A stretch of 64,000 nt of DNA from Pedobacter soli. Its GTDB lineage: Bacteria; Bacteroidota; Bacteroidia; Sphingobacteriales; Sphingobacteriaceae. Positions within the stretch are counted from its first letter, which is position 1; each line of letters opens with the position of its first letter. The stretch covers positions 250,902 through 314,901 of the forward strand of contig NZ_FMZH01000006.1 of the NCBI RefSeq assembly GCF_900101435.1, given 5' to 3'. The notes below the pieces were generated by a model. The model had not been told where the DNA came from. It saw only the letters and a list, made by a program, of their open reading frames with translations, and ran no database searches. Positions 53,691 to 62,776 of this stretch are shown here, one piece after another. Made by a program: the position numbers and the translations under genes.

Positions 53691-54224
53691 TTACGCTAGC
53701 TTTTCCCTTATCCGGTCTATGTATTTCTGACGATAAAAATTATCCTTTATCGAAGCAAATAAAACTTCCGATGCAGCCGTTGGATTACTATCAAACTGAT
53801 TCATCAGGCTTTGTAGCTCTTCTTTAAGTTCTTTTTCAACTGTACTGATGTTATTGCTTACTTCAGCTAGTTTTTCGGCATCGGGTTCAAACTGCAGGTC
53901 CATCAAAGCCTCGTTAATATCCATCATTTCCATTAAAAATGATTGTGGTAACTGATAGCTTTCGTCTGTTTCTACAATGCCTTTCAACTCCAAAACATAT
54001 TTCAAACGCTTTTTTGCATTGCTTAAAGTTTGATAGGCTTTATTGTTAAGTGTAGATAGTGCTAAAACTTCTTCCTGCTTTTCTTCGCTCTCGTTGGCAT
54101 AAAAATCGGGATGATATTGCTTGCTGAAAGCATAAAACTTAGCTTTCACTTCCTGCTGATTGGGATTAAACTGTATGGGAAGCCCGTAAAACTTAAAATA
54201 ATCGGGTTGTTGTTGTGTACTCAT
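53691..54224 (-). CDS. hscB: Co-chaperone HscB (J-domain)
   Basis: 177 residues. A J-domain with the HPD loop (KQYHPDFYA) at about residues 36-44 and helices FYGLPIQFNPNQQEVKAKFY and LNNKAYQTLSNAKKRLKYVLEL, then a C-terminal helical domain for the scaffold. HscB delivers IscU to HscA for iron-sulphur cluster transfer. No isc genes are adjacent, as is usual in Bacteroidetes. Confidence 0.92.
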   Translation of the reverse strand: MSTQQQPDYFKFYGLPIQFNPNQQEVKAKFYAFSKQYHPDFYANESEEKQEEVLALSTLNNKAYQTLSNAKKRLKYVLELKGIVETDESYQLPQSFLMEMMDINEALMDLQFEPDAEKLAEVSNNISTVEKELKEELQSLMNQFDSNPTAASEVLFASIKDNFYRQKYIDRIREKLA

Positions 54225-54243
54225 GCCGGATATTTAATTAAAA

Positions 54244-54285
54244 AGCCACAGGTATGCTTTCTTAAAGAGTTGCATAGCTGTGGCT
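54244..54285 (-). terminator. Terminator downstream of rseP
   Basis: AGCCACAG and TATGC pair with GCATA and CTGTGGCT, giving a 13-bp stem with a loop of about 14 nt, followed on the minus strand by TTTTTAATT. It separates rseP from hscB. Confidence 0.85.
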
Positions 54286-54302
54286 ATATGATCAATGTGG
54301 TT

Positions 54303-55691
54303 TTACTTACCGAATGATTTTAAAATATCATTTCCAAAAGCAAATACCATTAAACAAATCAGAATTACGAAACCTACAATCTGGGCACGCTCAAGCACTT
54401 TTTCGCTCACCGGCTTACGTTGTACCATTTCGATCAATAAAAACACTACGTGGCCTCCGTCTAAGCCCGGGATAGGCAATAAATTCATAAATGCCAGCGC
54501 CATTGAAATTAATCCGGTTAATGTCCAGAATTTAACCCAATCAAATGTACTTCCATATACTTTGGCAATACCAATCGGGCTGCTGATGTTACGTGCACTT
54601 AATTTACCGGTAATCATTTTACCAATACCTTTTGCATTATCAACAAAAGTACTCCAGGCCATGCCGGCACCTACTGGTAATGACTCTATAAATCCAAAAT
54701 CAACATGTGCAGTTTCGGGCATTTTAAAGTTAGGGCCAACACCAATGGTACCATCTTTGCCAACTTTTAAATTAAATTCAACTGCTTTTCCTTTACGTAG
54801 AGCCTGGATTGAAATCTGTTTGTTTTTATTGCCTGATACTTCTTCTTTAAACTGATCGAAGAAGGTAACAGGTTTACCATTAACCGATAAAATACTATCC
54901 CCAGGCTTTATCCCTGCTGCATAAGCCGGATAAACTGGTTTTTCGAATTTCCTTTTGAAAAGCTTATCAAAAAATGAAGGTTGATCTGCTTTTTCGTCAG
55001 GTGCCAAAACTGTGGCCACGCTGGCCATACGGTATCTTGGTGTGATAAAATTCTCTTTATCGTTTTTAGAAAGCTTGTTCAAAATGGTATCCGGAATAGA
55101 TACATACAGGGTTTGATTCCCCCTTAAAACGGTTAACTGTGCGCCATCAAACAATACTTTACTCGAAATGGCATCTTCGAAACGGATTAATTTATTTCCA
55201 TTGATGGCCAGAATACGGTCGCCGTTTTTAAGACCTATTTCCTTACCCAGGGTACCTACTGAAATACCATCAGTAAGTTTGCCGTTAACGGTATAACTTT
55301 GACCATATTTAAAAGTAAGCATCCAAAAAATAACAATACCTACAATTACATTGACGATAATACCACCCAGCATTACAATTAAACGTTGCCAGGCCGGTTT
55401 AGAACGAAACTCCCAGGGTTGTGCTGGTTGAGCCATTTGCTCGGTATCCATGCTTTCATCAATCATACCGGCAATTTTAACATAACCACCTAAGGGCAGC
55501 CATCCCACACCGTATTCAACATCTCCTTTTTTAAAGCTGAAAAGTTTAAAACCCCAGGCATCAAAGAACAAATAAAATTTTTCTACCTTAATACCAAATG
55601 CCCTGGCTGCCAGAAAATGTCCTAATTCGTGTAAAATAACCAATAAAGACAATCCGAGCAGCAACTGCCCCGCCATAATCAATCCATTCAT
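54303..55691 (-). CDS. rseP: Site-2 protease RseP (RIP metalloprotease)
   Basis: 462 residues, four membrane helices. Zinc motif VILHELGHFLAARAFGIKVE at about residues 19-38, PDZ domain(s) in the middle (NGDRILAINGNKLIRF; KPGDSILSVNGKPVTFF) and the C-terminal NLLPIPGLDGGHVVFLLIE (third zinc ligand Asp). It cuts membrane-anchored proteins such as anti-sigma factors. It follows dxr by 29 nt, a conserved pairing in bacteria. Confidence 0.96.
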   Translation of the reverse strand: MNGLIMAGQLLLGLSLLVILHELGHFLAARAFGIKVEKFYLFFDAWGFKLFSFKKGDVEYGVGWLPLGGYVKIAGMIDESMDTEQMAQPAQPWEFRSKPAWQRLIVMLGGIIVNVIVGIVIFWMLTFKYGQSYTVNGKLTDGISVGTLGKEIGLKNGDRILAINGNKLIRFEDAISSKVLFDGAQLTVLRGNQTLYVSIPDTILNKLSKNDKENFITPRYRMASVATVLAPDEKADQPSFFDKLFKRKFEKPVYPAYAAGIKPGDSILSVNGKPVTFFDQFKEEVSGNKNKQISIQALRKGKAVEFNLKVGKDGTIGVGPNFKMPETAHVDFGFIESLPVGAGMAWSTFVDNAKGIGKMITGKLSARNISSPIGIAKVYGSTFDWVKFWTLTGLISMALAFMNLLPIPGLDGGHVVFLLIEMVQRKPVSEKVLERAQIVGFVILICLMVFAFGNDILKSFGK

Positions 55692-55720
55692 ATTTTCTTA
55701 TAAAATTTTTAGGTTAGATG

Positions 55721-56881
55721 TTAAACTATACTTTTTGTTACTAATTCGCCGGCTAAGATACGGCTATGTTTATCAGTTTCTAAATAATCGCTCAATTGCG
55801 GTTTTTCAATAAAACCAATCTCCTCCATACATTGCTCAATCACATCGCTCATCTCCAGAAAGCCAATTTTATCTTCCAGAAATGCTGCAACCACAATTTC
55901 ATTTGCTGCATTTAAAATACAAGGCATATTACCGCCTTTTCTTAGCGATTGATAAGCCAAGCCTAAATTCCTGAAGGTTTCCATATCGGCTTGCTGAAAG
56001 CTAAAGTTTGGATAATCCAGAAAATTAAAACGTTTAAAATTGTTTTTTAGCCTGTCGGGATAATTGATGGCGTACTGAATGGGCAATTTCATATCGGGCA
56101 CGCCCATTTGCGCCTTCATCGATCCATCGGTAAACTGCACCAGCGAATGGATGATAGACTGTGGATGCACAATTACATCAACCTGATCGGCCTCGAGGTT
56201 AAACAACCATTTGGCTTCGATCACTTCAAGGCCTTTATTCATTAGCGAAGCCGAATCGATGGTGATTTTAGCACCCATAACCCAGTTGGGGTGTTTTAAA
56301 GCCTGCTCTTTTTTTACGGTCGACAAGAAATCTTTTGTTTTGCCTAAAAATGGCCCGCCTGATGCAGTGAGGTAAATTTTCTCAATTGGGTTATGTTCCT
56401 CCCCTACCAGACATTGAAATATAGCTGAATGTTCAGAATCTACCGGTAAAATTTTAACCTGATACTCGGCAGCCAGTTGAGTAATCAATTCGCCGGCTAC
56501 CACCAAAGTTTCTTTATTGGCCAAAGCAATGTTTTTACCTGCTTTTATAGCCGCAATGGTAGGTTTTAACCCTACCGATCCCATTAAGGCGGTGAGCACA
56601 ATATCGCTATCATCGTAAGCCGCAACTTCGGATAAAGCTGCTTCGCCGGCTAAAACTTTAATGTTAGCGGCAGACAAGGCATTTTTAACTTCGTTGTATT
56701 TACTTTCATCGCAAATGACCACTTTCTCTGGCCTAAACTCCAATGCCTGTTGGATCAATAGCTCCGAATTTTTAAGTGCAGATAATACCGCCACCTTAAA
56801 AACTGTAGGATGATCACGAACTACTTCAAGAGCCTGTGTACCGATACTTCCCGTAGAACCTAATATGGTTATTCTTTTCAA
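55721..56881 (-). CDS. dxr: 1-deoxy-D-xylulose 5-phosphate reductoisomerase
   Basis: 386 residues, the usual length. NADPH turn ITILGSTGSIGTQALEVV at the start, IALANKETLVVAGEL, active-site SEHSAIFQCL and LTASGGPFLGK, then SASLMNKGLEVIEAKWLF, ending with LNAANEIVVAAFLE. It makes 2-C-methylerythritol 4-phosphate in the MEP isoprenoid pathway. Coupled to rseP downstream. Confidence 0.97.
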   Translation of the reverse strand: MKRITILGSTGSIGTQALEVVRDHPTVFKVAVLSALKNSELLIQQALEFRPEKVVICDESKYNEVKNALSAANIKVLAGEAALSEVAAYDDSDIVLTALMGSVGLKPTIAAIKAGKNIALANKETLVVAGELITQLAAEYQVKILPVDSEHSAIFQCLVGEEHNPIEKIYLTASGGPFLGKTKDFLSTVKKEQALKHPNWVMGAKITIDSASLMNKGLEVIEAKWLFNLEADQVDVIVHPQSIIHSLVQFTDGSMKAQMGVPDMKLPIQYAINYPDRLKNNFKRFNFLDYPNFSFQQADMETFRNLGLAYQSLRKGGNMPCILNAANEIVVAAFLEDKIGFLEMSDVIEQCMEEIGFIEKPQLSDYLETDKHSRILAGELVTKSIV

Positions 56882-56981
56882 ATCTTTTTAATATCGTAAC
56901 GCTTAAATTAATTAAGCTTTATTATTCACTTCTGGTATAGCTCCGTAATTGCGAAGCAGGGCCTGAGCGAGCTAAAGCAAT

Positions 56982-57033
56982 CTGATTTGTCTAATGAGAT
57001 TGCTTCGTCGTTCCTCCTCGCAATGACGAATTG
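56982..57033. repeat. Second copy of the CGTCATTGCGAG-type dispersed repeat
   Basis: 56,998-57,033 is identical over 36 bp to 29,579-29,614, and the sequence before it (GCAATCTGATTTG) echoes the other copy's inner part. It fills the gap between dxr and the GH3-type gene and ends at the latter's stop. Confidence 0.85.
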
Positions 57034-57034
57034 T

Positions 57035-58534
57035 TTAACCTATATATCGCTCCAACTCCTCTGCCAGTTTCCGGTCATTACTCAGGCGTGGTACTTTATT
57101 TTGTCCGCCCAGCTTTCCCTGGCTTTTCATGTAATTTACAAAAGCATCTTTTTGCAAAGGTCGGATAATTAAAGGTTGCAAAATATTACCTTCAATCAGG
57201 TCAAAGTAATAAATATTTTTCTTTTGCAAGGCCAAATCTACCTTTTTACTAAAAGCAGCCATATCTTTAGGTGGCGATGAAAACTCGATAAACCACTCGT
57301 GATAAGGCAGTTCTCCTGCTTTTGGATTAACCTGAGGTGCAACTGTAAATTCTGTAATTTCTACCTTCTCTTCGTTGGCCACACTTAACAGGGCGTGTTC
57401 TACTTCTTCGCCAATTACATGCTCGCCAAATGCCGAAATAAAATGTTTAATACGCCCGGTAACTATAATTTTATATGGGTCTTTAGATACAAACTTAATG
57501 GTATCGCCAATGCTATAGCCCCATAAACCGGCATTGGTATTTAAAACCAAGGCATAGTTGGTATCCAGTTTAACTTCTCCTAACGATAAACGTGTAGGCT
57601 GCTGTTTATGATACTCGTCTACCGGGATAAACTCATAAAAAATACCTGCATCGGCCAATAACAATAAGCCTTTATCTTTTTGAGAATCCTGATAGGCAAT
57701 AAATCCTTCCGAAGCCGGATAAGTTTCAATAGCATCTATCTTTTTGCCTATGCTTTGCTCAATTTTAGCCCGGTAAGGTTCAAAATTTACCCCTCCATAA
57801 ATAAACAGGCTAAAATTTTTAAAAATCTCCGCAATTTTTTTGCCTCCTGTTTTCTCTGAAAGTTTATCGAAATACATTTGTACCCATGGCGGAATACCCG
57901 AAATCAGGGTCATGTCTTCGTTAATGGTTTCCTCAACAATGGCATCAACTTTTTGCTCCCAATCTTCAATAATATTGGTCTGGTAAGATGGTAAACGGTT
58001 CTTCTGCAGATAAGCAGGCACATGATGCGCTACAATACCCGATAAACGTCCTACATTTATACCATGCTTTACACTCAGCACCGGACTTCCCTGTAAAAAG
58101 ATCATTTTACCATTTACAAAGCCAGCCTTTCCGGTTTCGTTAATATAGGTTAGAATGGCATTACGGGCAGCTTTAATGTGCTCGGGCATCGATTCTTTAG
58201 AAAGTGGGATGTATTTTACGCCAGATGTAGTACCCGAAGTTTTAGCGAAATAAAGGGGTTTACCCTTCCAAAGCACATCAAATTCACCGGCAACAACACG
58301 ATCAACATAAGGCTTTAACCCTTCATAATCCTGAACAGGAACATACTTTTTAAAATCGTCGTAACTTTTGATTTGAGCAAAATGATGGTCTTTACCAAAT
58401 GCGGTATGTTTAGCCTCCTCAATTAGTCTTCTAAAGATTTTATTTTGGGCATTTACGGCATTATACTTCCACTTGTTAATTTGCCAGACTGCAAATGCTG
58501 CAAAGGGTTTACTTAATGCTGCTTTTAATCCCAT
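57035..58534 (-). CDS. GH3 auxin-responsive-promoter family acyl-adenylating protein
   Basis: 499 residues. YFAKTSGTTSGVKYIPLSK (about residues 93-111) is the phosphate-binding motif of GH3/adenylating enzymes. VNFEPYRAKIEQSIG, YPASEGFIAYQD and TNAGLWGYSIGDTIKF are the other nucleotide-contact segments, followed by a C-terminal domain from about 350. In plants GH3 enzymes conjugate amino acids to acyl acids; bacterial substrates are unknown. Cytoplasmic, probably independent of neighbours. Confidence 0.9.
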   Translation of the reverse strand: MGLKAALSKPFAAFAVWQINKWKYNAVNAQNKIFRRLIEEAKHTAFGKDHHFAQIKSYDDFKKYVPVQDYEGLKPYVDRVVAGEFDVLWKGKPLYFAKTSGTTSGVKYIPLSKESMPEHIKAARNAILTYINETGKAGFVNGKMIFLQGSPVLSVKHGINVGRLSGIVAHHVPAYLQKNRLPSYQTNIIEDWEQKVDAIVEETINEDMTLISGIPPWVQMYFDKLSEKTGGKKIAEIFKNFSLFIYGGVNFEPYRAKIEQSIGKKIDAIETYPASEGFIAYQDSQKDKGLLLLADAGIFYEFIPVDEYHKQQPTRLSLGEVKLDTNYALVLNTNAGLWGYSIGDTIKFVSKDPYKIIVTGRIKHFISAFGEHVIGEEVEHALLSVANEEKVEITEFTVAPQVNPKAGELPYHEWFIEFSSPPKDMAAFSKKVDLALQKKNIYYFDLIEGNILQPLIIRPLQKDAFVNYMKSQGKLGGQNKVPRLSNDRKLAEELERYIG

Positions 58535-58578
58535 TTTTTAATAATTGAATTCGAAATGATTGATGGTGAATACCTTTT

Positions 58579-59367
58579 CTAAACGATATTATGCAAAATA
58601 TCAGGGTGTTCATCGCCTTTATACTCGCCCGAAATTTTGCGGTAAGCAACCGTCAAGGCTACACTTGATAGCGGAACAATGATAAAAGAGCTCAATATAT
58701 TTACAATAAATGCCACTAAAGGCCATTGCAAGTAGTTCAACAACAAATAAATTAAATAACCACCACCTAAAACCACCAATAACAATAAAATTTTAGTGAA
58801 ATTACCTTTGGTAGTAGCCAGGCTTAATTTAATAGAATCGAAAGGAGTTGCATTTTTATCGATGATAAAAAACGGAAAGAAAGAAATTCTTAGCCAGGTG
58901 ATAAAAATGGCAATAATACCTACCGAAACGGCCACATTTTTAACTATTGCTACATTAATACCGGTGTAAATAAAGGGAAAAGCCACGAGGATTACCACCA
59001 GATATACACCAAAAATACAAGCCACAAAGTAAAGAGTAGCCACCAGAAAACGAATAATCTGCTGACGGGTTGGCAGGGTATCTACAATTTTAACATCGCC
59101 TTCTTCATCATCCATCAAATGGAAAATATACTTAAACAGCGAAAGGTTAATGGTAAAGTACAGCAATACAAAAATGATAACCATAATGATGCTCAAAGCT
59201 TTACTTACATCTTTGATAAAAAAGGCCATCAAACTTGATGCACTTGCTGTAATAAACATCAAAAAGCACAGCGTTGCAATAGAGAAATAATGCTTCCTGG
59301 TAATGCTCCAGGCTTTCTGGATCACATCATTAACGGCGAATGTACTTTCTTTTAAATAGTTTATCAT
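58579..59367 (-). CDS. Polytopic membrane protein (262 aa)
   Basis: Six predicted membrane helices and no known domain; a charged segment MDDEEGDVKIVDTLP lies at about residues 86-100. Its start overlaps the stop of the GT2 gene by 4 nt, so it is co-translated with it. Perhaps a partner for export or modification of the glycosyltransferase product; context only. Confidence 0.78.
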   Translation of the reverse strand: MINYLKESTFAVNDVIQKAWSITRKHYFSIATLCFLMFITASASSLMAFFIKDVSKALSIIMVIIFVLLYFTINLSLFKYIFHLMDDEEGDVKIVDTLPTRQQIIRFLVATLYFVACIFGVYLVVILVAFPFIYTGINVAIVKNVAVSVGIIAIFITWLRISFFPFFIIDKNATPFDSIKLSLATTKGNFTKILLLLVVLGGGYLIYLLLNYLQWPLVAFIVNILSSFIIVPLSSVALTVAYRKISGEYKGDEHPDILHNIV

Positions 59368-60332
59368 TGTTGTTTTAATAGCACACGTTTAAATAAATCC
59401 TGTATAAATCCTAAACCATAAGCAGTTAATTGGATAAAGGACGATATAATGCTCAAAAATGCAACTTTTAACGATTTATTTACTGACCATGAATGAAAAA
59501 ATATCAACATAAAGTAAATCAATAACAAGAAGTTACAAACATATGCCAATGGAGGATATATAAAGTTACACAAAATAGTGAAACCAAAACCCAGTGTAAA
59601 TATGGCCGGGAAAAAGTGTACCGGTTTTAATTCTTTAGGGAAATGTTTATAAATATTGATCCGCGCCCTGCCAAAAAAGTGCAGCTGTTTGTAAAACTGA
59701 CTAAAGCTGGTGCGGCGTTTATGGTAAACTTTGGCATCGGGAATCAATCCTATCTTAAAGCCATTTTCGTGAATACGGATACTGTATTCAATATCTTCGC
59801 CTAAACGGGTTAGAATAAACCCGCCAACCTTTTCCCAGGCCTGGCGCGAAACCCCCATGTTAAAACTGCGTGGGTGAAACTGCCCTACGTGTTTTTTATT
59901 GCCCCGAATGCCCCCTGTGGTAAAAGGAGAGGTCATGGCATAGCTAATGGCTTTCTGCACGGGTGTAAAGCTATCATGAGCAGCATCCGGACCACCGTAA
60001 GCATCTAAATGATGTTCGTAGAGGCAATTTTTAACAATTTCGAGGTAATTGGCCGGAACCAGGATATCTGAATCAAAAATAACAAAGTAATCGCCTTTAG
60101 CCCTTTCGAAACCAAAATTACGTGCAAAACCCTGTCCGGCGTTTTCTTTGAAATAATACTTGATATCGAGCTTATCTGCATAAGTATCGACAATAGCCTT
60201 GGCATCGTTTTTAGAACCATCTTCAATTACCAAAACCTCAAACTGTAAATAAGTTTGTTTAGTCAGGGTATTCAACAGTTCGTCTATCTCTTGCGGACGA
60301 TTGTAAAGCGGAATTATGATGGAGAAAAACAT
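59364..60332 (-). CDS. GT2 family glycosyltransferase with C-terminal membrane helices
   Basis: 322 residues. GT-A fold: FFSIIIPLYNRPQEIDELLN, then VLVIEDGSKNDAKAIVDTY and the metal-binding DYFVIFDSDILVP (DxD variant DSD). Two C-terminal membrane helices (about 245-290). It transfers a sugar to an unknown surface glycan or lipid. Overlaps the 262-aa membrane protein gene by 4 nt. Confidence 0.9.
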   Translation of the reverse strand: MFFSIIIPLYNRPQEIDELLNTLTKQTYLQFEVLVIEDGSKNDAKAIVDTYADKLDIKYYFKENAGQGFARNFGFERAKGDYFVIFDSDILVPANYLEIVKNCLYEHHLDAYGGPDAAHDSFTPVQKAISYAMTSPFTTGGIRGNKKHVGQFHPRSFNMGVSRQAWEKVGGFILTRLGEDIEYSIRIHENGFKIGLIPDAKVYHKRRTSFSQFYKQLHFFGRARINIYKHFPKELKPVHFFPAIFTLGFGFTILCNFIYPPLAYVCNFLLLIYFMLIFFHSWSVNKSLKVAFLSIISSFIQLTAYGLGFIQDLFKRVLLKQQ

Positions 60333-60352
60333 GTCTTGAAGCTGAAAGCAGA

Positions 60353-60393
60353 AAGACTAAAGACCAAAGCTTTGTGCTTTAAGCTTTAGTCTT
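60353..60393. repeat. AAGACTAAAG-type hairpin repeat
   Basis: AAGACTAAAG and CTTTAGTCTT pair with a nested AAAGC/GCTTT stem. Related sequence also lies around 53,636-53,672 and 62,748-62,782. It is probably a weak terminator between the two GT2 genes. Confidence 0.7.
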
Positions 60394-60398
60394 TTAGC

Positions 60399-61349
60399 TT
60401 ATTTAAGTTCTTTTTCGATTAAATATTGATTTCTTTCAGGCGCATTGCGCGATAAAAGTTCGGCGATGAAGCCTGCGAGGAACATTTGTGAACCAACAAC
60501 AATGGCTACCAGCGATAAATAAAATAATGGCTGGTCGGTTACATCGCGGTAGGCTAATCCCTGCCAGATTAAATATTTCTTTTCGAACAGAATATACAAG
60601 GCCATGATGATCCCGATAAAAAAGCTTAGCACACCCAATGAACCAAAAAAGTGCATGGGGCGTTTGCCAAATTTGCCAACAAAAAATATGGATAGTAAAT
60701 CTAAAAAGCCATTTATAAACCTGCTGAAACCGAATTTGGTAGTACCATATTTACGGGCGCGGTGCTCTACCACCTGCTCCGAAATTTTATTAAAACCAGC
60801 CCATTTGGCAATAACCGGGATATAACGGTGCATCTCGCCATACACTTCGATGGTTTTAATGACATCGTTGCGGTAAGCTTTTAAACCACAGTTAAAATCA
60901 TTGAGCTCAATACCGCTCATTTTACGGGTAGCGGCATTGAATAACTTGGTTGGGATGGTTTTTGTAATTGGATCGTAACGTTTCTTCTTCCAGCCCGAAA
61001 TCAGATCGAGTTTTTCTTCTTTAATGCGGCGGTACAACTCCGGAATTTCATCCGGGCTATCCTGCAAGTCGGCATCCATGGTAATGACCACATCGCCTTG
61101 CGTAGCTTCGAAACCCACATTTAAGGCTGCAGACTTGCCATAGTTACGTCTGAATTTGATTCCTTTAATAGCCGGATTCTGAAGTCTTAAATCCTCAATT
61201 ACCGACCAGGATTTATCTGTACTACCATCATCAACGAGTATAATTTCATAGCTGAAATTATTTTCGATCATCACTTTATCAATCCATGCCGTTAATTCAG
61301 GCAACGATTCGTCTTCATTAAATAAGGGTACTACAACTGATATATCCAT
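60399..61349 (-). CDS. GT2 glycosyltransferase of the dolichyl/undecaprenyl-phosphate type
   Basis: 316 residues. SVVVPLFNEDESLPELTAWI, ILVDDGSTDKSWSVIE and VITMDADLQDSPDEIPELYR (DxD) are typical of DPM1/GtrB/ArnC-like transferases, followed by two membrane helices at about 230-285. It would move a hexose or aminosugar onto a polyprenyl phosphate. Likely feeds an envelope glycan. Confidence 0.92.
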   Translation of the reverse strand: MDISVVVPLFNEDESLPELTAWIDKVMIENNFSYEIILVDDGSTDKSWSVIEDLRLQNPAIKGIKFRRNYGKSAALNVGFEATQGDVVITMDADLQDSPDEIPELYRRIKEEKLDLISGWKKKRYDPITKTIPTKLFNAATRKMSGIELNDFNCGLKAYRNDVIKTIEVYGEMHRYIPVIAKWAGFNKISEQVVEHRARKYGTTKFGFSRFINGFLDLLSIFFVGKFGKRPMHFFGSLGVLSFFIGIIMALYILFEKKYLIWQGLAYRDVTDQPLFYLSLVAIVVGSQMFLAGFIAELLSRNAPERNQYLIEKELK

Positions 61350-61360
61350 TTTTTAAGCAT

Positions 61361-61447
61361 AAACCTCGTAGGCTTTTAAAACCTGCGAGGTTTGTTTAAA
61401 TTAAAACGTGCAAATTTCATCAAATTAAATGATAAAACCTGCACGTT
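61361..61447 (-). terminator. Two hairpins downstream of DUF4199
   Basis: AAACCTCG.AGG/CCTGCGAGGTTT at 61,361-61,393 and AACGTGCA/TGCACGTT at 61,405-61,447 with TTTTAATTT following on the minus strand. The first resembles a common Pedobacter palindrome; the second is the likelier terminator. Confidence 0.6.
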
Positions 61448-61466
61448 CAAAATTTTTGTAATAAGT

Positions 61467-62003
61467 TTAGAATTTACGCTCTTTTTTTAAGACCAATGAA
61501 GTAATTAAACTCACGATTAAACCAAATACGGTATAGCTTATAGCCGCTGTAAAGGTTGCAAAAATCCACATGTAAGGTTTCATGGTTTCAATTCCTTTAA
61601 TCTGCTGCTCGTTATCTCCTGCCTTTTCTATTGCGGCATCGGCAATTTTATCAATAGCTGATGCATCTAATACCTTAAAATATATCGCATATAAAATGCC
61701 AATAAACAGGCCGGCGTACGCAGCGACCTTAAAGCCAGTTGAAAACGCCCTTCCGTAAGTAATATAATCGCCAAGTTCCTTTTTGTGTGTAGCCTGGGTA
61801 AAATATATAGCCAATATGAAAATCCCATACGACAAGACAAAAACTATAATTTTATTAAATACGGGAATATCGGCACTGGTAGTATCAATTCCAATAAGTT
61901 TAAAAATATAGATCATTGCCAAAGTATATAAGGCAAAACCCAAAGCTACTTTAAACGCCAGGGCGTTAGGCTTCTTTTCTTCCTGAAGTATCTGCTGTTC
62001 CAT
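61467..62003 (-). CDS. DUF4199 family membrane protein
   Basis: 178 residues with four predicted helices (about 20-40, 50-68, 88-108, 143-170). The ITYGRAFSTGFKVAAYAGLF segment is typical of DUF4199, a Bacteroidetes-only inner-membrane family often next to GT2 genes, as here. Function unknown. Confidence 0.88.
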   Translation of the reverse strand: MEQQILQEEKKPNALAFKVALGFALYTLAMIYIFKLIGIDTTSADIPVFNKIIVFVLSYGIFILAIYFTQATHKKELGDYITYGRAFSTGFKVAAYAGLFIGILYAIYFKVLDASAIDKIADAAIEKAGDNEQQIKGIETMKPYMWIFATFTAAISYTVFGLIVSLITSLVLKKERKF

Positions 62004-62009
62004 TATAAT

Positions 62010-62678
62010 TTAGTTATTGATTGTTGTGATCAATGTATAAGATGCAGCATCGAAAGCTTTGTTACTGCTAAACTGAATTAATTCTTTTTCAGTTTCCCTA
62101 CTGCCTTCAACATCCAGGAAGAAAACCATAAACGGCACAAACAGCTCCTGCATCTCTTCACTGATGTTTAATTTAGCTGCTGTTTTGCAAATTTCCTCTA
62201 CGCTGCTTTCGGCTAGTTGCTGGTTGCTGATCAACTCTTCGTAAATCTCAAACTCGTCCTGAAACTCATCATCTTCTACCAATAAGAATTCTTTTAAGAA
62301 ATCGCCCAGTTCAGGGTCCAGATCTTCATCTTTACACTCTTTGATATAAAGCAATAAGTTTAATAACTCAGTTCCGCGCTCAATGGTCTCTTCTTCAATG
62401 TTAGCCCATTCATCGCTCTCTAAATAATCGTCTTCAAGCTTCTGCACATCGTTGCTGAAGAAATTCACCATCAGCAAATCGAAAAATACTTCGCGCAGTT
62501 CTTCGAATTTTGGATGCGAATCAAAAACAGCATCGAAAGCGGTTACTTTGTCCAGAAAATTTACGTCTAGCTCAAAAGCAGCCAATAATTCTGTTTCAAA
62601 ACCTGCTACATTGGTTGCCGAAACCTCAGCATATTTATTGATTGAAGCGCTTAACGCCTGTTTTACTCTATTATCCAT
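62010..62678 (-). CDS. Conserved-looking acidic hypothetical protein (222 aa)
   Basis: No domain recognised. Strongly acidic and helical (VQKLEDDYLESDEWANIEE; LVEDDEFQDEFEIYEELI), soluble, with no signal peptide. It is 6 nt from the DUF4199 gene, so it is probably part of the same transcript. Confidence 0.75.
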   Translation of the reverse strand: MDNRVKQALSASINKYAEVSATNVAGFETELLAAFELDVNFLDKVTAFDAVFDSHPKFEELREVFFDLLMVNFFSNDVQKLEDDYLESDEWANIEEETIERGTELLNLLLYIKECKDEDLDPELGDFLKEFLLVEDDEFQDEFEIYEELISNQQLAESSVEEICKTAAKLNISEEMQELFVPFMVFFLDVEGSRETEKELIQFSSNKAFDAASYTLITTINN

Positions 62679-62776
62679 AGTTAGTTTTCTTATGTTTTTA
62701 AAAGGATTATTGGGTTACAAGAACTTTTCCATCATCCATATTACATTTTACGCTTTTAACTTTCGGCTTTGGTCTT

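Noticed and set aside
54295..54855. Plus-strand 186-aa ORF opposite rseP
   Set aside because: Shadow frame of the well-supported rseP gene; composition is not protein-like.
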